A stretch of DNA of 64,000 nt from Bacillus sp. SD075. GTDB lineage: Bacteria; Bacillota; Bacilli; Bacillales; DSM-1321. Each line of letters opens with the position of its first letter. Within the stretch, counting starts at the first letter, position 1. Under the pieces are notes generated by a model. That model made no database searches, had not been told where the DNA came from, and saw only the letters and a program-made list of their open reading frames with translations. The position numbers and the translations under genes are program-made. This document shows positions 52,644 through 62,968 of the stretch, piece after piece. Where the stretch lies: assembly GCF_017355165.1 (NCBI RefSeq), contig NZ_JADILK010000020.1, forward strand, positions 1 through 64,000, read 5' to 3'.

Positions 52644-54359
52644 TCAAGATGTAATCTTCAGCCTTTTGGCCAGCTGGATTAATTCATTGGCATGCTGCTT
52701 CGTCAAATCCGTTATCTCTACTCCTGAAATCATCCTGCCAATTTCTTTTACTTTTTCAGTTTCAATTAGCGGCTTGACCGAGGTATTCGTGCGTCCGGCC
52801 CTTACATTTTTCGCTATGAATAGGTGAGTATCCGCCATAGCTGCCACCTGCGGCAAATGGGATATGCACAGTACCTGTGATCCAGTTGCCACTTTATAGA
52901 TCTTTTCGGCAATGGATTGGGCAACCCGTCCGCTCACACCTGTGTCCACTTCATCAAATATAATGGACGTTATGCCTTGGTGCTTGGAGAAAATGCTTTT
53001 CAAAGCCAGCATGATCCTCGACAGTTCTCCACCTGATGCAATTTTAGAAAGAGGTTTTAACGGTTCACCTGGATTGGTGGAAATATAAAATTCCATTGAA
53101 TCCAGCCCTGACTGATTAATGCCTCTATCTGACAATTCATCGAAAGTATAGGCCGTTTGAAGGAAATGCGGTTCGAAAATTGTCTTTTCCATGTATAAAT
53201 CTTTTAATTCCTGATGAATCTTTTTGGTTAACTGCTGAGCGAATTTCTGGCGAAGTTCAGAAAGATTCTTTGCTTCGACTATCAAATCAGCCTTGATGGA
53301 TTTCATTTCCTTTTCAAGCTTCGCTATATGGGTTTCCCTATTTTGCAGTTTTTCGACCTCTTCTTCTATAGCGGCTCCATATTCCAGGATTTCCTCGATG
53401 GTCCGTCCGTATTTACGCTTTAATTGATTTATTTCATTAAGGCGACTTTCAATGAATTCCACACGTTCTGTATCATAATCCAAAGAGTCTAATTGGTCTC
53501 GGATGTTCGATACGGCCTCTTCAAGCAGGAAGTAGCTATTTGAAACGGTTTCAGAGCTGTTCTTTAAACCTTCATCAAGACCTGCCGCTTCTTCCAAATT
53601 ATTCATGGCTACGGAAAGCCAATCAATTGCATGTTGTTCACCATTTAAAGCATTATAACTGGTTTGCAGCGCTTCATGGATTTTTTCAAAATTATTGATT
53701 TTCTTCCGTTCTTCCATCAATTCTTCATCTTCGCGTAATTTCAAATCGGCTGTTTGGATTTCCTCGAATTGAAATTGGATCAAATCAAGGCGGTGTACCA
53801 TTTGCTGTTCATTTTGGCTTAAACCATTCAATTGTTTAGAAGCGGTTTCATAACGTTTATATAGTTTTTGGTATTCAGTGAGTGCAGATGCGATTTTTTC
53901 ACCGCCAAATTGATCCAGTAGTGGAAGATGGAGTCGTTCATCCATTAATTCCTGATGTTCATGCTGACCATGGATATCAATCAATGTCCGTCCTATCTCA
54001 CGTAAAGTGGAAATCGTTACAAGCTTTCCATTTACCCTGCAAACACTTTTGCCGCTCTGTGAGATGTCCCTTCGAAGTATCGCCATCCCATCATTCATAT
54101 CCAGGCCAAACTCTTCGGCTTTGGCAAAGACCGGGTGTTTTTCATCTTCAATTTGGAATAATCCTTCTATTTCGGCCTTAGACTCACCATGCCGAATGAA
54201 CTCAGCAGAACCACGACCCCCAACCAAAAGATGAACGGCATCTATTATGATTGACTTCCCTGCACCTGTTTCTCCGGTCAAGACCGTCAAGCCTTTCTCA
54301 AATGAAACGGACAGGCTGTCTATGATCGCAAAATTCCTAATCGATAGTTCTGTTAACAA
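52644..54359 (-). CDS. recN: DNA repair protein RecN
   Basis: A 571-residue SMC-like ATPase. Walker A GETGAGKS is near 29, long coiled coils occupy about 160-370, and the ABC signature LASGGELSRIMLALK and Walker B SIIFDEVDTGVSG are near the C-terminus. It acts early in double-strand-break repair. Its start is TTG (54359) after GAGGTGA. It lies 22 bases behind argR, so the two share a transcript. Confidence 0.94.
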   Translation of the reverse strand: MLTELSIRNFAIIDSLSVSFEKGLTVLTGETGAGKSIIIDAVHLLVGGRGSAEFIRHGESKAEIEGLFQIEDEKHPVFAKAEEFGLDMNDGMAILRRDISQSGKSVCRVNGKLVTISTLREIGRTLIDIHGQHEHQELMDERLHLPLLDQFGGEKIASALTEYQKLYKRYETASKQLNGLSQNEQQMVHRLDLIQFQFEEIQTADLKLREDEELMEERKKINNFEKIHEALQTSYNALNGEQHAIDWLSVAMNNLEEAAGLDEGLKNSSETVSNSYFLLEEAVSNIRDQLDSLDYDTERVEFIESRLNEINQLKRKYGRTIEEILEYGAAIEEEVEKLQNRETHIAKLEKEMKSIKADLIVEAKNLSELRQKFAQQLTKKIHQELKDLYMEKTIFEPHFLQTAYTFDELSDRGINQSGLDSMEFYISTNPGEPLKPLSKIASGGELSRIMLALKSIFSKHQGITSIIFDEVDTGVSGRVAQSIAEKIYKVATGSQVLCISHLPQVAAMADTHLFIAKNVRAGRTNTSVKPLIETEKVKEIGRMISGVEITDLTKQHANELIQLAKRLKITS

Positions 54360-54381
54360 ACTAGGTCACCTCACAAAATTA

Positions 54382-54831
54382 TTAGAGCATGTCCAAGAAT
54401 TTGCCGGAAATGATCTTTGCATCTTCCTCAGAGCGGCAGATAATTAAACAAGTATCATCGCCACCGATCGTCCCGAGTATTTCTTGCCAATTTAAATTAT
54501 CGATCAATGCACAGATTGCTTGCGCATTACCTGGGAGCATCTTCATAACCAGTAAATTGTTGGCTGAGTCAATGCGTACAAATGCATCGACAAGGATTCT
54601 CTTTAATTTTTGAAGTGGATTGAAACGTTGGTCGGCCGGCAGACTGTATTTGTACCTTCCATCCGTTAAAGGAACTTTTACAAGGTGAAGTTCTTTAATA
54701 TCCCTTGAAACAGTGGCTTGAGTTACATTGTATCCAGCTAATTTCAATTCTTCAACTAACTCATCCTGGGTTTCGATATCATTATTCGTTATAATGTCCC
54801 TTATTTTTATATGTCGTTGTCCTTTATTCAT
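54382..54831 (-). CDS. argR: Arginine repressor ArgR/AhrC
   Basis: A 149-residue arginine-responsive regulator. The N-terminal winged helix ([24 protein letters not shown], then [19 protein letters not shown]) binds ARG boxes. The C-terminal hexamer domain with [14 protein letters not shown] binds arginine. Length equals AhrC of B. subtilis when ATG 54831 is used. An ATGAATACAAG stretch near 55018 resembles part of an ARG box. Confidence 0.94.
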   Translation of the reverse strand: MNKGQRHIKIRDIITNNDIETQDELVEELKLAGYNVTQATVSRDIKELHLVKVPLTDGRYKYSLPADQRFNPLQKLKRILVDAFVRIDSANNLLVMKMLPGNAQAICALIDNLNWQEILGTIGGDDTCLIICRSEEDAKIISGKFLDML

Positions 54832-55099
54832 AAGTAGAAGCACCTCTTCTCGACTGTTGCTCATTTAATGTATCACTTTCATTTCTTACTTAAGCAAACT
54901 CCCCCAATATGGGCTTGCTTCGATATCATCAGTACGTGCAAATAGGCCGCTTTAGGAAGTGGCTAATATTAATGTTATCGGATTTTTATGCAATTGTACA
55001 ACTTTTTCTCTAAAATGAATACAAGTCTATTTTTTGTACTTACCTATTTTATGTATCCACCTATAAATGATTCAAGTGCATGACGCACCATGTATAGGT

Positions 55100-55140
55100 A
55101 AAAAGCTCCTTTAGCCAACCATTCAGCCAAAGGAGCCCAT
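55100..55140 (-). terminator. Terminator between tlyA and argR
   Basis: GCTCCTTT and AAAGGAGC arms (55105-55112, 55129-55136) with inner pairing, and TTTTT on the minus strand. It makes argR-recN a separate unit. Confidence 0.78.
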
Positions 55141-55152
55141 ACAAAGTTCTAG

Positions 55153-55980
55153 CTATTCTTTTTTAAATTGGGCATGGGCTTCTCCAACGATGTCATCAAC
55201 CGTTTTCGAAAGCAACATCGCTCCATCTTCCTTCGACCCTTGCCAGTGTAAATGAAGTAAGAATTCTATATTTCCATCACCGCCGGTAATCGGTGAGAAG
55301 GAGGCATCCTTAATATCATAGCCTTCCTTTATAGAAAAAGAAATGATTTTATCCAACACTTGTTTATGGATTTTGGGATCACGAACAATCCCCTTTTTAC
55401 CCACTTGATCCTTCCCCGCTTCGAATTGCGGTTTAACTAAAGCAACGACATCACTATTCGGGACGAGCAAGGTCTTTAGCACCGGTAAAATTAACGTAAG
55501 CGAGATGAAAGAAACATCAATGCTTGCAAAGTTTGGCATCTCCCCATCTAGATCGGCGGGTGTAACATAACGGAAATTGGTCCGCTCCATTACTTTAACC
55601 CGATCATCCTGCCTAAGCTTCCAGGCAAGTTGATTATAACCCACATCAAGCGCATAAGACATTGTGGCGCCATTTTGCAAAGCACAATCCGTGAACCCAC
55701 CAGTTGATGAACCGATATCAAGCAGTATTTTTCCATTCACTTGTAAATCGAATTCCCTTAATGCCTTCTCAAGCTTAAGACCGCCTCTTGAAACGTAAGG
55801 CATGACTTTTCCTTTGATCGTAAATTCGAGATCGACCGGCACTTTTTCCCCCGGTTTTTCGTATCGCTCTTCATTCGCGTAGACAAGGCCTGCCATAACC
55901 ATACGCTTCGCTTTTTCACGTGTATCGGCCAAGCCTTGTTCTACAAGTAATACATCTACTCTTTCTTTCATCACTTTCAT
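55153..55980 (-). CDS. tlyA: TlyA-family rRNA 2'-O-methyltransferase (YqxC)
   Basis: A 275-residue protein with an S4 RNA-binding domain (RVDVLLVEQGLADTREKAKRMVMAGLV) and an FtsJ-like SAM methyltransferase domain (LDIGSSTGGFTDCAL, ALDVGYNQLAWKLR). TlyA enzymes methylate 16S/23S rRNA and can confer capreomycin sensitivity. It begins four bases after the dxs stop; AAAGGG is inside the end of dxs. Confidence 0.9.
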   Translation of the reverse strand: MKVMKERVDVLLVEQGLADTREKAKRMVMAGLVYANEERYEKPGEKVPVDLEFTIKGKVMPYVSRGGLKLEKALREFDLQVNGKILLDIGSSTGGFTDCALQNGATMSYALDVGYNQLAWKLRQDDRVKVMERTNFRYVTPADLDGEMPNFASIDVSFISLTLILPVLKTLLVPNSDVVALVKPQFEAGKDQVGKKGIVRDPKIHKQVLDKIISFSIKEGYDIKDASFSPITGGDGNIEFLLHLHWQGSKEDGAMLLSKTVDDIVGEAHAQFKKE

Positions 55981-55984
55981 ATTG

Positions 55985-57877
55985 TCAGGCCCTTTTTTCT
56001 TTTTTGGGTGTTATCATTTTAATTTTTTTGATGGCTGTCTCAGTCGTTAAACCGATTTCTTCAAGAAGTTCATCCACACTTCCATGTTCAATGAAATAAT
56101 CAGGTATTCCCATTCGATCTATAATTGCCCCATAAAACCCTTGATCATGAGCATATTCAAGTACAGAACTACCAAAACCACCTTGAAGAACCGCTTCCTC
56201 TATTGTCAAGATAGGCATTTTTTCTCCAAGGAGACTGCTTAGCATGTTCTCATCCAAAGGCTTAATGAAACGGGCATTGATCACCTTGACTGAATAATCC
56301 TCTTTCCCCAGAAGTTCTGCAGCTTCAAGAGCCATGGGAATCGTTGTACCGAACGTTAAGATGGCCGCATCCGTCCCTTCTTTAAGAACTTCCCACGAAC
56401 CGATTGGAATCTGCTGTAATTCGGTATCCATCACAACTCCCCAACCATTCCCGCGAGGGAAACGCATAGCAATCGGACCATCATTATAGTTTAGGGCCGT
56501 ATTGACCATATGCTGACCTTCGTTTTCATCCTTCGGCATCATCAACACCATATTCGGTACATGGCGTAAGAAAGCAATATCGAAAACGCCTTGATGCGTT
56601 TCACCATCTGAACCAACCAATCCGGCACGATCGATCCCTATGAATACATTCAAATTCTGACGGCAGATATCATGCACCACCTGGTCATAAGCCCTTTGCA
56701 GGAAGGTTGAATAAATAGCCAGAAAAGGTTTCATTTTTTGCGTTGCCAATCCTGCTGCAAAAGTTGCAGCATGCTGCTCGGCGATCCCTACATCATAGAA
56801 ACGCTCCGGGAACTCCCGAGAAAAGCCCACCAATTTCGAACCTACGGGCATTGCAGGTGTAATCGCGACAATCCGCTCATCTTCACGGGCTAGCCTGCTT
56901 ACAGTATCGCTTACAAGAGCGCTCCAAGCAGGACCTTTACTAGGTGATTTCACGAAATCACCTGTCTCGATCTTGTATGGGCCTGTCCCATGCCAGTTTC
57001 CAGTTGTATCCAACTCGGCAGGTGAATACCCCTTGCCTTTTTTCGTGATGACATGCAGCAGTACAGGTCCCTTCGTTTTCTTGGCATATCTTAAATTCTC
57101 CAGCAATTCCTCATAATTATGACCATCCACTGGCCCTAGATATGTGAAACCGAGCTCTTCGAAAAAGATTCCTGAGACCAATAAGTACTTCATGCTATCC
57201 TTCAAGCGTTCAGCTGTAGCCGCAAGTTTACCACCGACTGCAGGAATTTTTTTCAGAAGCTGCTCCAATTCATCTTTTGCCCAGTTGTATTTACCTGCTG
57301 TCCGCAATCTTCCCAATATCGTGTGTAATGCACCTACGTTAGGGGCTATGGACATTTCATTATCATTCAGGATAACGATCATATCCTTTTTTTCATCGCC
57401 GATATGATTCAATGCTTCAAGAGCCATTCCGCCAGTTAGGGCACCGTCCCCGATTACAGGTAAAATAAAACTGCTTTCACCTTTGATATCACGGGCAGCC
57501 GCCATTCCCATTGCAGCTGAAAGGGAAGTCGAACTATGACCGGTTTCCCAAACATCATGGGGGCTTTCAATCATTTTAGGAAAACCGCAAAGACCTTTAT
57601 ATTTCTTTAAGGTGTCGAACTCTCCTGCTCTGCCAGTCAGGATTTTATGGACATAGGATTGATGTCCGACATCCCATAAAATTTTATCATTCGGACTGTC
57701 GAATTCTTTATGCAAGGCTATAGTCAATTCAACGACACCTAAATTGGGACCAATATGCCCGCCTGTCACCGATAATTTTTCCACAAGGAATTTACGTACT
57801 TCCACACTTAACTCGACTAGTTCTTCATTATTCATCTTCTTCAAAAAAGAAGGGTCTTTTATAGATAGAAGATCCAA
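55985..57877 (-). CDS. dxs: 1-deoxy-D-xylulose-5-phosphate synthase
   Basis: A thiamine-diphosphate enzyme that condenses pyruvate and glyceraldehyde 3-phosphate, the first step of the MEP isoprenoid pathway. [38 protein letters not shown] and the transketolase-like [17 protein letters not shown] are visible. I place the start at TTG 57877, giving 630 residues and the usual [15 protein letters not shown]-terminus. The frame extends to an ATG at 57931 without a ribosome site, so the start is not certain. Confidence 0.92.
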   Translation of the reverse strand: MDLLSIKDPSFLKKMNNEELVELSVEVRKFLVEKLSVTGGHIGPNLGVVELTIALHKEFDSPNDKILWDVGHQSYVHKILTGRAGEFDTLKKYKGLCGFPKMIESPHDVWETGHSSTSLSAAMGMAAARDIKGESSFILPVIGDGALTGGMALEALNHIGDEKKDMIVILNDNEMSIAPNVGALHTILGRLRTAGKYNWAKDELEQLLKKIPAVGGKLAATAERLKDSMKYLLVSGIFFEELGFTYLGPVDGHNYEELLENLRYAKKTKGPVLLHVITKKGKGYSPAELDTTGNWHGTGPYKIETGDFVKSPSKGPAWSALVSDTVSRLAREDERIVAITPAMPVGSKLVGFSREFPERFYDVGIAEQHAATFAAGLATQKMKPFLAIYSTFLQRAYDQVVHDICRQNLNVFIGIDRAGLVGSDGETHQGVFDIAFLRHVPNMVLMMPKDENEGQHMVNTALNYNDGPIAMRFPRGNGWGVVMDTELQQIPIGSWEVLKEGTDAAILTFGTTIPMALEAAELLGKEDYSVKVINARFIKPLDENMLSSLLGEKMPILTIEEAVLQGGFGSSVLEYAHDQGFYGAIIDRMGIPDYFIEHGSVDELLEEIGLTTETAIKKIKMITPKKEKRA

Positions 57878-58126
57878 ACAGGACCACTCACTTTCTGTCA
57901 TTTTCGGTTGTAAGCATAAACAAATCCTCATAAAAGAGGGATATCGAAGACTTGACCGAAAAATTGGTTTTAAGTTAAAAAATAGCCGCCAACACCCAGG
58001 TGAATTCGGCGGCTTATTATACCTATTTTATCACGTATCTCCATTAAAAAATTCATTTTGATTTTCACATATTTTTGCACAATGAGTATACCATAAAACC
58101 TCAATTGATAACAAATTTAGCCACAA

Positions 58127-59020
58127 TCAATGGTTACGGTTCGCTATTAAATCAGTTAGTTCATTCAACAAACCCGTCTGTAAGGTTGTTTTTCCTAAAG
58201 CGGCATGGGCAAGTTCTATATGATGTTCCAACTTTTCCTTTGCCCCTTGAAGCGTAAGTAAAGAGGGATATGTGCTTTTATGATTCCCCACATCACTGCC
58301 AACCGGCTTACCTATCAACTCGACGGACCCTTCAATATCCAGAATATCATCGCGAATTTGAAAAGCAAGCCCTAGGTGGTATGCAAAGTCACGTAAATGC
58401 CGTTTCTGTTCTTCATTCGCTCCGGCTAATATAGCTCCGGAAAGGATGCTTGCAGTCAATAACTTTCCTGTTTTATGTTCATGGACATACTCCAATTCCT
58501 GAAGGGTCAGCTGTTTATTCTCCCCTTCCATATCGGCAACTTGACCTCCAACCATTCCTTCGGCTCCGGCAGACTTCGCAATTTCACTTACAAGGTTCAG
58601 CTTCATTTCAGCCGTAACCTCGGGATCGATCATATCCGTCACCAATTGAAAGCTATATGTAAGAAGCGCATCACCTGCCAGTATTGCTACCGCTTCACCG
58701 AACACTTTATGGTTCGTCGGTTTTCCGCGGCGGAGATCATCATCATCCATCGCCGGAAGATCATCATGAATCAAAGAATATGTATGAATCATTTCAATGG
58801 CGGCCGCTGCAGGAATTCCCCTCCTCAAGCTCTTTCCAAATGCCTCCAGAACCGCAAAGACCAATAACGGGCGAATCCGTTTACCCCCTGCCTCCAGTGA
58901 ATAGACCATGGCATCTTTAACCACTGCCGGAGCCTTAAGTTTATTGACATATTCCACAATTTCCCGTTCGATTACCGCCTTATATTCTTTAGAAAACATT
59001 TCAAAGGACGCCGTACCCAT
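58127..59020 (-). CDS. ispA: Farnesyl diphosphate synthase
   Basis: A 297-residue trans-prenyltransferase. The first Asp-rich motif DDLPAMDDDDLRRG and the second FQIRDDILDIEG are intact. It makes C15 farnesyl diphosphate, feeding undecaprenyl and menaquinone synthesis. ATG 59020 is one base after the xseB stop, and AGGAGG lies in the end of xseB. Confidence 0.94.
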   Translation of the reverse strand: MGTASFEMFSKEYKAVIEREIVEYVNKLKAPAVVKDAMVYSLEAGGKRIRPLLVFAVLEAFGKSLRRGIPAAAAIEMIHTYSLIHDDLPAMDDDDLRRGKPTNHKVFGEAVAILAGDALLTYSFQLVTDMIDPEVTAEMKLNLVSEIAKSAGAEGMVGGQVADMEGENKQLTLQELEYVHEHKTGKLLTASILSGAILAGANEEQKRHLRDFAYHLGLAFQIRDDILDIEGSVELIGKPVGSDVGNHKSTYPSLLTLQGAKEKLEHHIELAHAALGKTTLQTGLLNELTDLIANRNH

Positions 59021-59021
59021 G

Positions 59022-59255
59022 TCATTCTTCCTCCTGTACAGCGAAGTTTTCAAGTTCCCCATCTTCGCGTAAAATTTGAGTCAACTGATCTTCAACAGCC
59101 TTAAGCTTTGAATGGCAAAGCCTTGATAAATCCATTCCTTGTTTATATATGGAGATAGCTTCTTCCAAGGGCACATCGCCTTCTTCCAACTGTTCTACAA
59201 TTTTTTCGAGATTCTCCATCGCTTCTTCAAATGTAGCTTCCGGTTTTTTTGTCAT
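59022..59255 (-). CDS. xseB: Exodeoxyribonuclease VII small subunit
   Basis: A 77-residue helical protein: [33 protein letters not shown] is the family core. Its acidic tail ends VQEEE. It overlaps xseA by four bases (ATGA). It assembles with XseA into ExoVII. Confidence 0.93.
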   Translation of the reverse strand: MTKKPEATFEEAMENLEKIVEQLEEGDVPLEEAISIYKQGMDLSRLCHSKLKAVEDQLTQILREDGELENFAVQEEE

Positions 59256-60604
59256 GGTTCAATCCGCTCCTTTATTTCTTTAATTTCACATTCAAGGGTC
59301 CCATCTTTAATCGAAACCGCTATCTTATCCCCTTTGGATACTTGCTGTGTACTTTTCACTAATGTCTCACCCTCAGCAAAAACCAATCCATAGCCCCGTT
59401 CCATGATTTTTAGCGGGCTGAGGGCAGATAAAGTGGCTGTAATATGGACGAACTGTTGTGATTTTTGCCGATAGATGGCTTCCATGGCCCTTCGTAAGCC
59501 CTTTACATGCTGCTGCAAATCATCTTTCGCATTTTTCACCGCTTGTTCCGGATGCTGCTTTTTCAGAATATCGTTCAGCTGATTCAGCCCATCTCTCTTT
59601 TTCATGAAATATCGCGTGCTGGTCTTCCCTAGCCTGTCCATCGTCTTGTCAAGCTGTTCAAGCTTCTGTTCATACATTTTATGTGGATAACGGAAAGCAT
59701 AAGACCTCTCCATCCTGGTCAAACGGGTTCGTTCAAAATTGACCGCTTCTTGAATGGAGCGGGTCAATCGATTCTTGCGGTTCATAAGGCGTTCGAGTAT
59801 TTCATTCAGGTGAGGAACCGCTAACTCTGCTGCTCCAGTCGGTGTAGGAGCACGCATATCGGCGACAAAATCAGCAATTGTAAAATCGGTTTCGTGACCG
59901 ACTGCGGAAATTATCGGTATATCGGAATCATAAATCGATTCAGCCACTATCTCCTCATTAAAGGCCCATAGCTCCTCGATCGACCCACCGCCCCTTCCGA
60001 CAATGAGAACATCACTCTCCGCCCTTGCGTTAGCCATGGAAATTGCCTTGGCAATCGATTTAGCGGCATTATTCCCTTGTACAAGTGCTGGATAAACGAT
60101 GATCCTGGCGATTGGATATCTCCGTTTGATGGTTATCAGGATATCTCTTAGTGCAGCTCCGGTCGGCGATGTAATGACACCTACAGATTTAGGATACTGG
60201 GGAATCGGCTTCTTATGTTCGGCCAAAAATAAACCTGCCTCCTCCAGCTTTTTCTTCAGCTGTTCATAAGCAAGATACAAATCCCCCACACCATCAGGGA
60301 CCATGCTTTTCACATAAAGCTGATACTGTCCCCCCGCTTCATATAATGATATATCGCCCTTAACAAGTACCTTCATACCATTTTCGGGCAGGAATTTCAT
60401 CCCTTTATTATTGGCGGCAAACATAACGGAGAGGAGCCTGGCCTTCTCATCCTTTAAAGTAAAATACATATGCCCGCTTGTATGTTGTTTGAAATTTGAA
60501 ATTTCACCTTTTATGTATACATTTTGCAAATGGGGGTCGGCATCGAACTTCCTTTTGATGTACTTCGTCAAAGCCGACACACTCAAATATTGTTGGTTGC
60601 TCAT
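59252..60604 (-). CDS. xseA: Exodeoxyribonuclease VII large subunit
   Basis: A 450-residue nuclease. An N-terminal OB-fold ([23 protein letters not shown]), a catalytic domain with [35 protein letters not shown] and [24 protein letters not shown], and a long C-terminal coiled coil are in order. ExoVII degrades single-stranded DNA from both ends. AAGGAG precedes ATG 60604. First gene of xseA-xseB-ispA-dxs-tlyA. Confidence 0.94.
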   Translation of the reverse strand: MSNQQYLSVSALTKYIKRKFDADPHLQNVYIKGEISNFKQHTSGHMYFTLKDEKARLLSVMFAANNKGMKFLPENGMKVLVKGDISLYEAGGQYQLYVKSMVPDGVGDLYLAYEQLKKKLEEAGLFLAEHKKPIPQYPKSVGVITSPTGAALRDILITIKRRYPIARIIVYPALVQGNNAAKSIAKAISMANARAESDVLIVGRGGGSIEELWAFNEEIVAESIYDSDIPIISAVGHETDFTIADFVADMRAPTPTGAAELAVPHLNEILERLMNRKNRLTRSIQEAVNFERTRLTRMERSYAFRYPHKMYEQKLEQLDKTMDRLGKTSTRYFMKKRDGLNQLNDILKKQHPEQAVKNAKDDLQQHVKGLRRAMEAIYRQKSQQFVHITATLSALSPLKIMERGYGLVFAEGETLVKSTQQVSKGDKIAVSIKDGTLECEIKEIKERIEP

Positions 60605-60685
60605 ATAATGTCTCCTTCCGATGGAAATCGGATATAAAGAAAACTCGCCCTTAGATTACACTAAAACTTCATTGATCCATGAATG

Positions 60686-60730
60686 GAAAAAAGCGGTCTC
60701 CCGTTATTATAAAACAAGAGGTCCGCTTCT
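60686..60730 (-). terminator. Terminator after folD
   Basis: AAGCGGaCCTC and GAGaCCGCTT arms (60718-60728, 60691-60700 on the plus strand) with six T on the minus strand. Confidence 0.72.
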
Positions 60731-60752
60731 TTAAAATAATTTAACGTTTTTT

Positions 60753-61628
60753 TCAGCTTTTTAATGCTTGCTTGTTCTGCTCAAGTGCTTTTTGAGCAGA
60801 TTTGACCGTATTCTTCATAAGCATCGTAATCGTCATGGGACCAACGCCTTTAGGAACAGGGGTAATGTATGAAGCCTTGTTTTTCACTTCATCATACGCC
60901 ACATCACCGCAAAGCTTCCCTTCATCATTCCTATTCATTCCAACGTCAATGACGACTGCACCTTCTTTAATATGGTCACTCGTGATCGTGTCCCTCTTTC
61001 CGACAGCTGCCACAACGACATCGGCTTGCTTGGTATGATACGCAAGATCCTTTGTCCGTGAATGACAGTAAGTAACGGTTGCATTTGCATTTAAAAACAT
61101 TTGTCCGGCCGGTTTTCCGACGATATTACTTCTCCCTACGATGACAACATGCTTACCTTCGAGGTCATAATCAATATACTCAAGCATCACCATGACGCCG
61201 TATGGAGTACAGGGTAAAAATGCATCCTGTCCCGTCATCATCCGCCCAATATTAATCGGGTGGAATCCATCTACATCCTTTTCAGGGGAAATCGCTTCAA
61301 TGATCGCTTTTTCCTGAATATGTCCAGGTAATGGCAGTTGTACCAATATACCATGAATGCTGTCATCCTGGTTTAATTCAGCAATGCTCTGAATTAATTC
61401 CTCCTGAGAGAGTTCCGCAGGCTTTTTAATTAATACGGAATGCATGCCCAAGTCCTCACAGGCCTTTTGCTTATTGCGCACATAAGTTTGTGATGCTTGA
61501 TTGTCGCCCACCAGGATTACAGCCAAACCCGGAACGACATTTTTTTCACGTAACTGTTGAACTTCCTTACTGATTTCCTGCCTAACTGACTCTGCAATTT
61601 CTTTACCATTAATGATTTGAGCTGACAT
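60753..61628 (-). CDS. folD: Methylenetetrahydrofolate dehydrogenase/cyclohydrolase
   Basis: A 291-residue bifunctional enzyme interconverting 5,10-methylene-, methenyl- and 10-formyl-tetrahydrofolate. The catalytic Lys is in TYVRNKQKACEDLG; HGILVQLPLPGH and the NADP motif VVIVGRSNIVGKP follow. GGGAGG precedes ATG 61628. It follows nusB by 69 bases. Confidence 0.95.
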   Translation of the reverse strand: MSAQIINGKEIAESVRQEISKEVQQLREKNVVPGLAVILVGDNQASQTYVRNKQKACEDLGMHSVLIKKPAELSQEELIQSIAELNQDDSIHGILVQLPLPGHIQEKAIIEAISPEKDVDGFHPINIGRMMTGQDAFLPCTPYGVMVMLEYIDYDLEGKHVVIVGRSNIVGKPAGQMFLNANATVTYCHSRTKDLAYHTKQADVVVAAVGKRDTITSDHIKEGAVVIDVGMNRNDEGKLCGDVAYDEVKNKASYITPVPKGVGPMTITMLMKNTVKSAQKALEQNKQALKS

Positions 61629-61697
61629 ATGTTTATTCCTCCCAAGTTAATTTTGCTAAAGAAATTGCCGAGAGAATCCTTGTTCAAGGCTGCAGCT

Positions 61698-62090
61698 TTA
61701 GCTGCCGCTTTTCACCTTTACTTTGGATAAAACGGCATTTACAAAGCTGCTCGATTGATCATCACCGAATTTCTTAGCAATTTCAATAGCTTCATTCATT
61801 GCAACACTTACAGGAACATCTTCACTTTGAAGCATTTCATAAACCGCGATCCGCAGTAAATTCCGATCAATGTTCGCCAGTCTTTCCAACGTCCAATTCT
61901 CTAAATTGTCCCTGATCATTCCATCAATTTGTTCTCGATTTTCCGTTATCCCCATTACTAATTTCTTGAAATATTCATCAGTAGGAGCACCATCCAGTAC
62001 GCTCTCCATCGCTTCTTCTGCATTCGAGTTGGCAATATCTATCTGATATAGGGCTTGAAGGGATTTTTCACGGGCTTCTCTTCTTTTCAT
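61698..62090 (-). CDS. nusB: Transcription antitermination factor NusB
   Basis: A 130-residue all-helical protein starting MKRREAREKSLQALYQIDI, with ENWTLERLANIDRNLLRIAVYEM and the C-terminal NEAIEIAKKFGDDQSSSFVNAVL. It binds boxA with NusE in rRNA antitermination. AAAGGAG precedes ATG 62090. Confidence 0.95.
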   Translation of the reverse strand: MKRREAREKSLQALYQIDIANSNAEEAMESVLDGAPTDEYFKKLVMGITENREQIDGMIRDNLENWTLERLANIDRNLLRIAVYEMLQSEDVPVSVAMNEAIEIAKKFGDDQSSSFVNAVLSKVKVKSGS

Positions 62091-62104
62091 AATCTTACTC
62101 CTTT

Positions 62105-62470
62105 AACATCTACTATTATATATGAAAACGCTAGAACAAACGAACATTAAATAACATTTTTTCAAAAATATTAAGATTTTCGCTAAAATATTTTAAAAAC
62201 TAGCTAAATCTCACTAAAATTAAGGCCAAAAGACTCAACATCTTGATTCAAGCAAACATCTCAAGATTACTTTCCAATTACATGGCCAACACAGTTCCAA
62301 CCTTTTTGAAAGTGTCAAAAAGCTCATGCCTAGCTTTCATGCTCATATTTCACCTTTTACACTCTAACAGAAATCACCCTTGAATTAAAGGGAAACTTCC
62401 AGACACCGCCTTATTATGTTCATTTAAATTTAATATTATAAGCAGGGTATCCTGGAGTATACATTCAAAA
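62105..62470. other. AT-rich intergenic interval upstream of nusB
   Basis: Between the Asp23-type gene and nusB I see no coding frame or RNA motif. The nusB promoter should lie here, but no single pair of hexamers stands out. Confidence 0.4.
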
Positions 62471-62472
62471 AA

Positions 62473-62503
62473 ACAAAAACCCGGCTTTTTGCCGGGTTTT
62501 TGC
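62473..62503. terminator. Bidirectional terminator after the Asp23 gene
   Basis: A perfect stem AAAAACCCGGC with GCCGGGTTTTT around a TTTTT loop. Confidence 0.88.
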
Positions 62504-62526
62504 AGGTGTGAATCGAATGAAGCCAC

Positions 62527-62940
62527 TTACACTTCTTGTTCGTAATCCGCTTCTTGTTTAGCGTTTTCAAACGCAATGCCCACTACATGAATGTTCACTT
62601 CGCCAGCGTCGATAGCAGTCATATTCAGTAAAGCTTCACGAATGTTATCTTGCACTTCCTGAGCAACTTTCGGAATTGAAACACCAAACTTCATGACACA
62701 ATAAAGTTCGACTTTGATGGATTCTCCCGTTAAGTCCACTTTAACACCTTTGCCGTGATTCTTTTTACCAAGCTTTTCAACAACACCCGTAGCGAAATTC
62801 CCGCGCATATGTGCAACACCTTCAACTTCCGATGCAGCGATACCCGCAATCACCTCTATCACCTCAGGCGCGATCTCCACTTTGCCAAGTCCACTATTAT
62901 AATCATTCATTTCGAGTAATTGGCCTTCCATTTCACTCAT
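62527..62940 (-). CDS. yqhY: Asp23/Gls24 family protein (YqhY)
   Basis: A 137-residue Asp23-type protein: GKVEIAPEVIEVIAGIAASEVEGVAHMRG near the start, KGVKVDLTGESIKVELYCVMKFG in the middle and NIREALLNMTAIDAGEVNIHVVGI at the end. YqhY is encoded next to accBC in Firmicutes and affects acetyl-CoA carboxylase activity and lipid homeostasis in B. subtilis. AGGAGGTG precedes ATG 62940. It lies 28 bases behind accC. Confidence 0.92.
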   Translation of the reverse strand: MSEMEGQLLEMNDYNSGLGKVEIAPEVIEVIAGIAASEVEGVAHMRGNFATGVVEKLGKKNHGKGVKVDLTGESIKVELYCVMKFGVSIPKVAQEVQDNIREALLNMTAIDAGEVNIHVVGIAFENAKQEADYEQEV

Positions 62941-62968
62941 TCAAAAGCACCTCCTGTCTTCCTTTACA

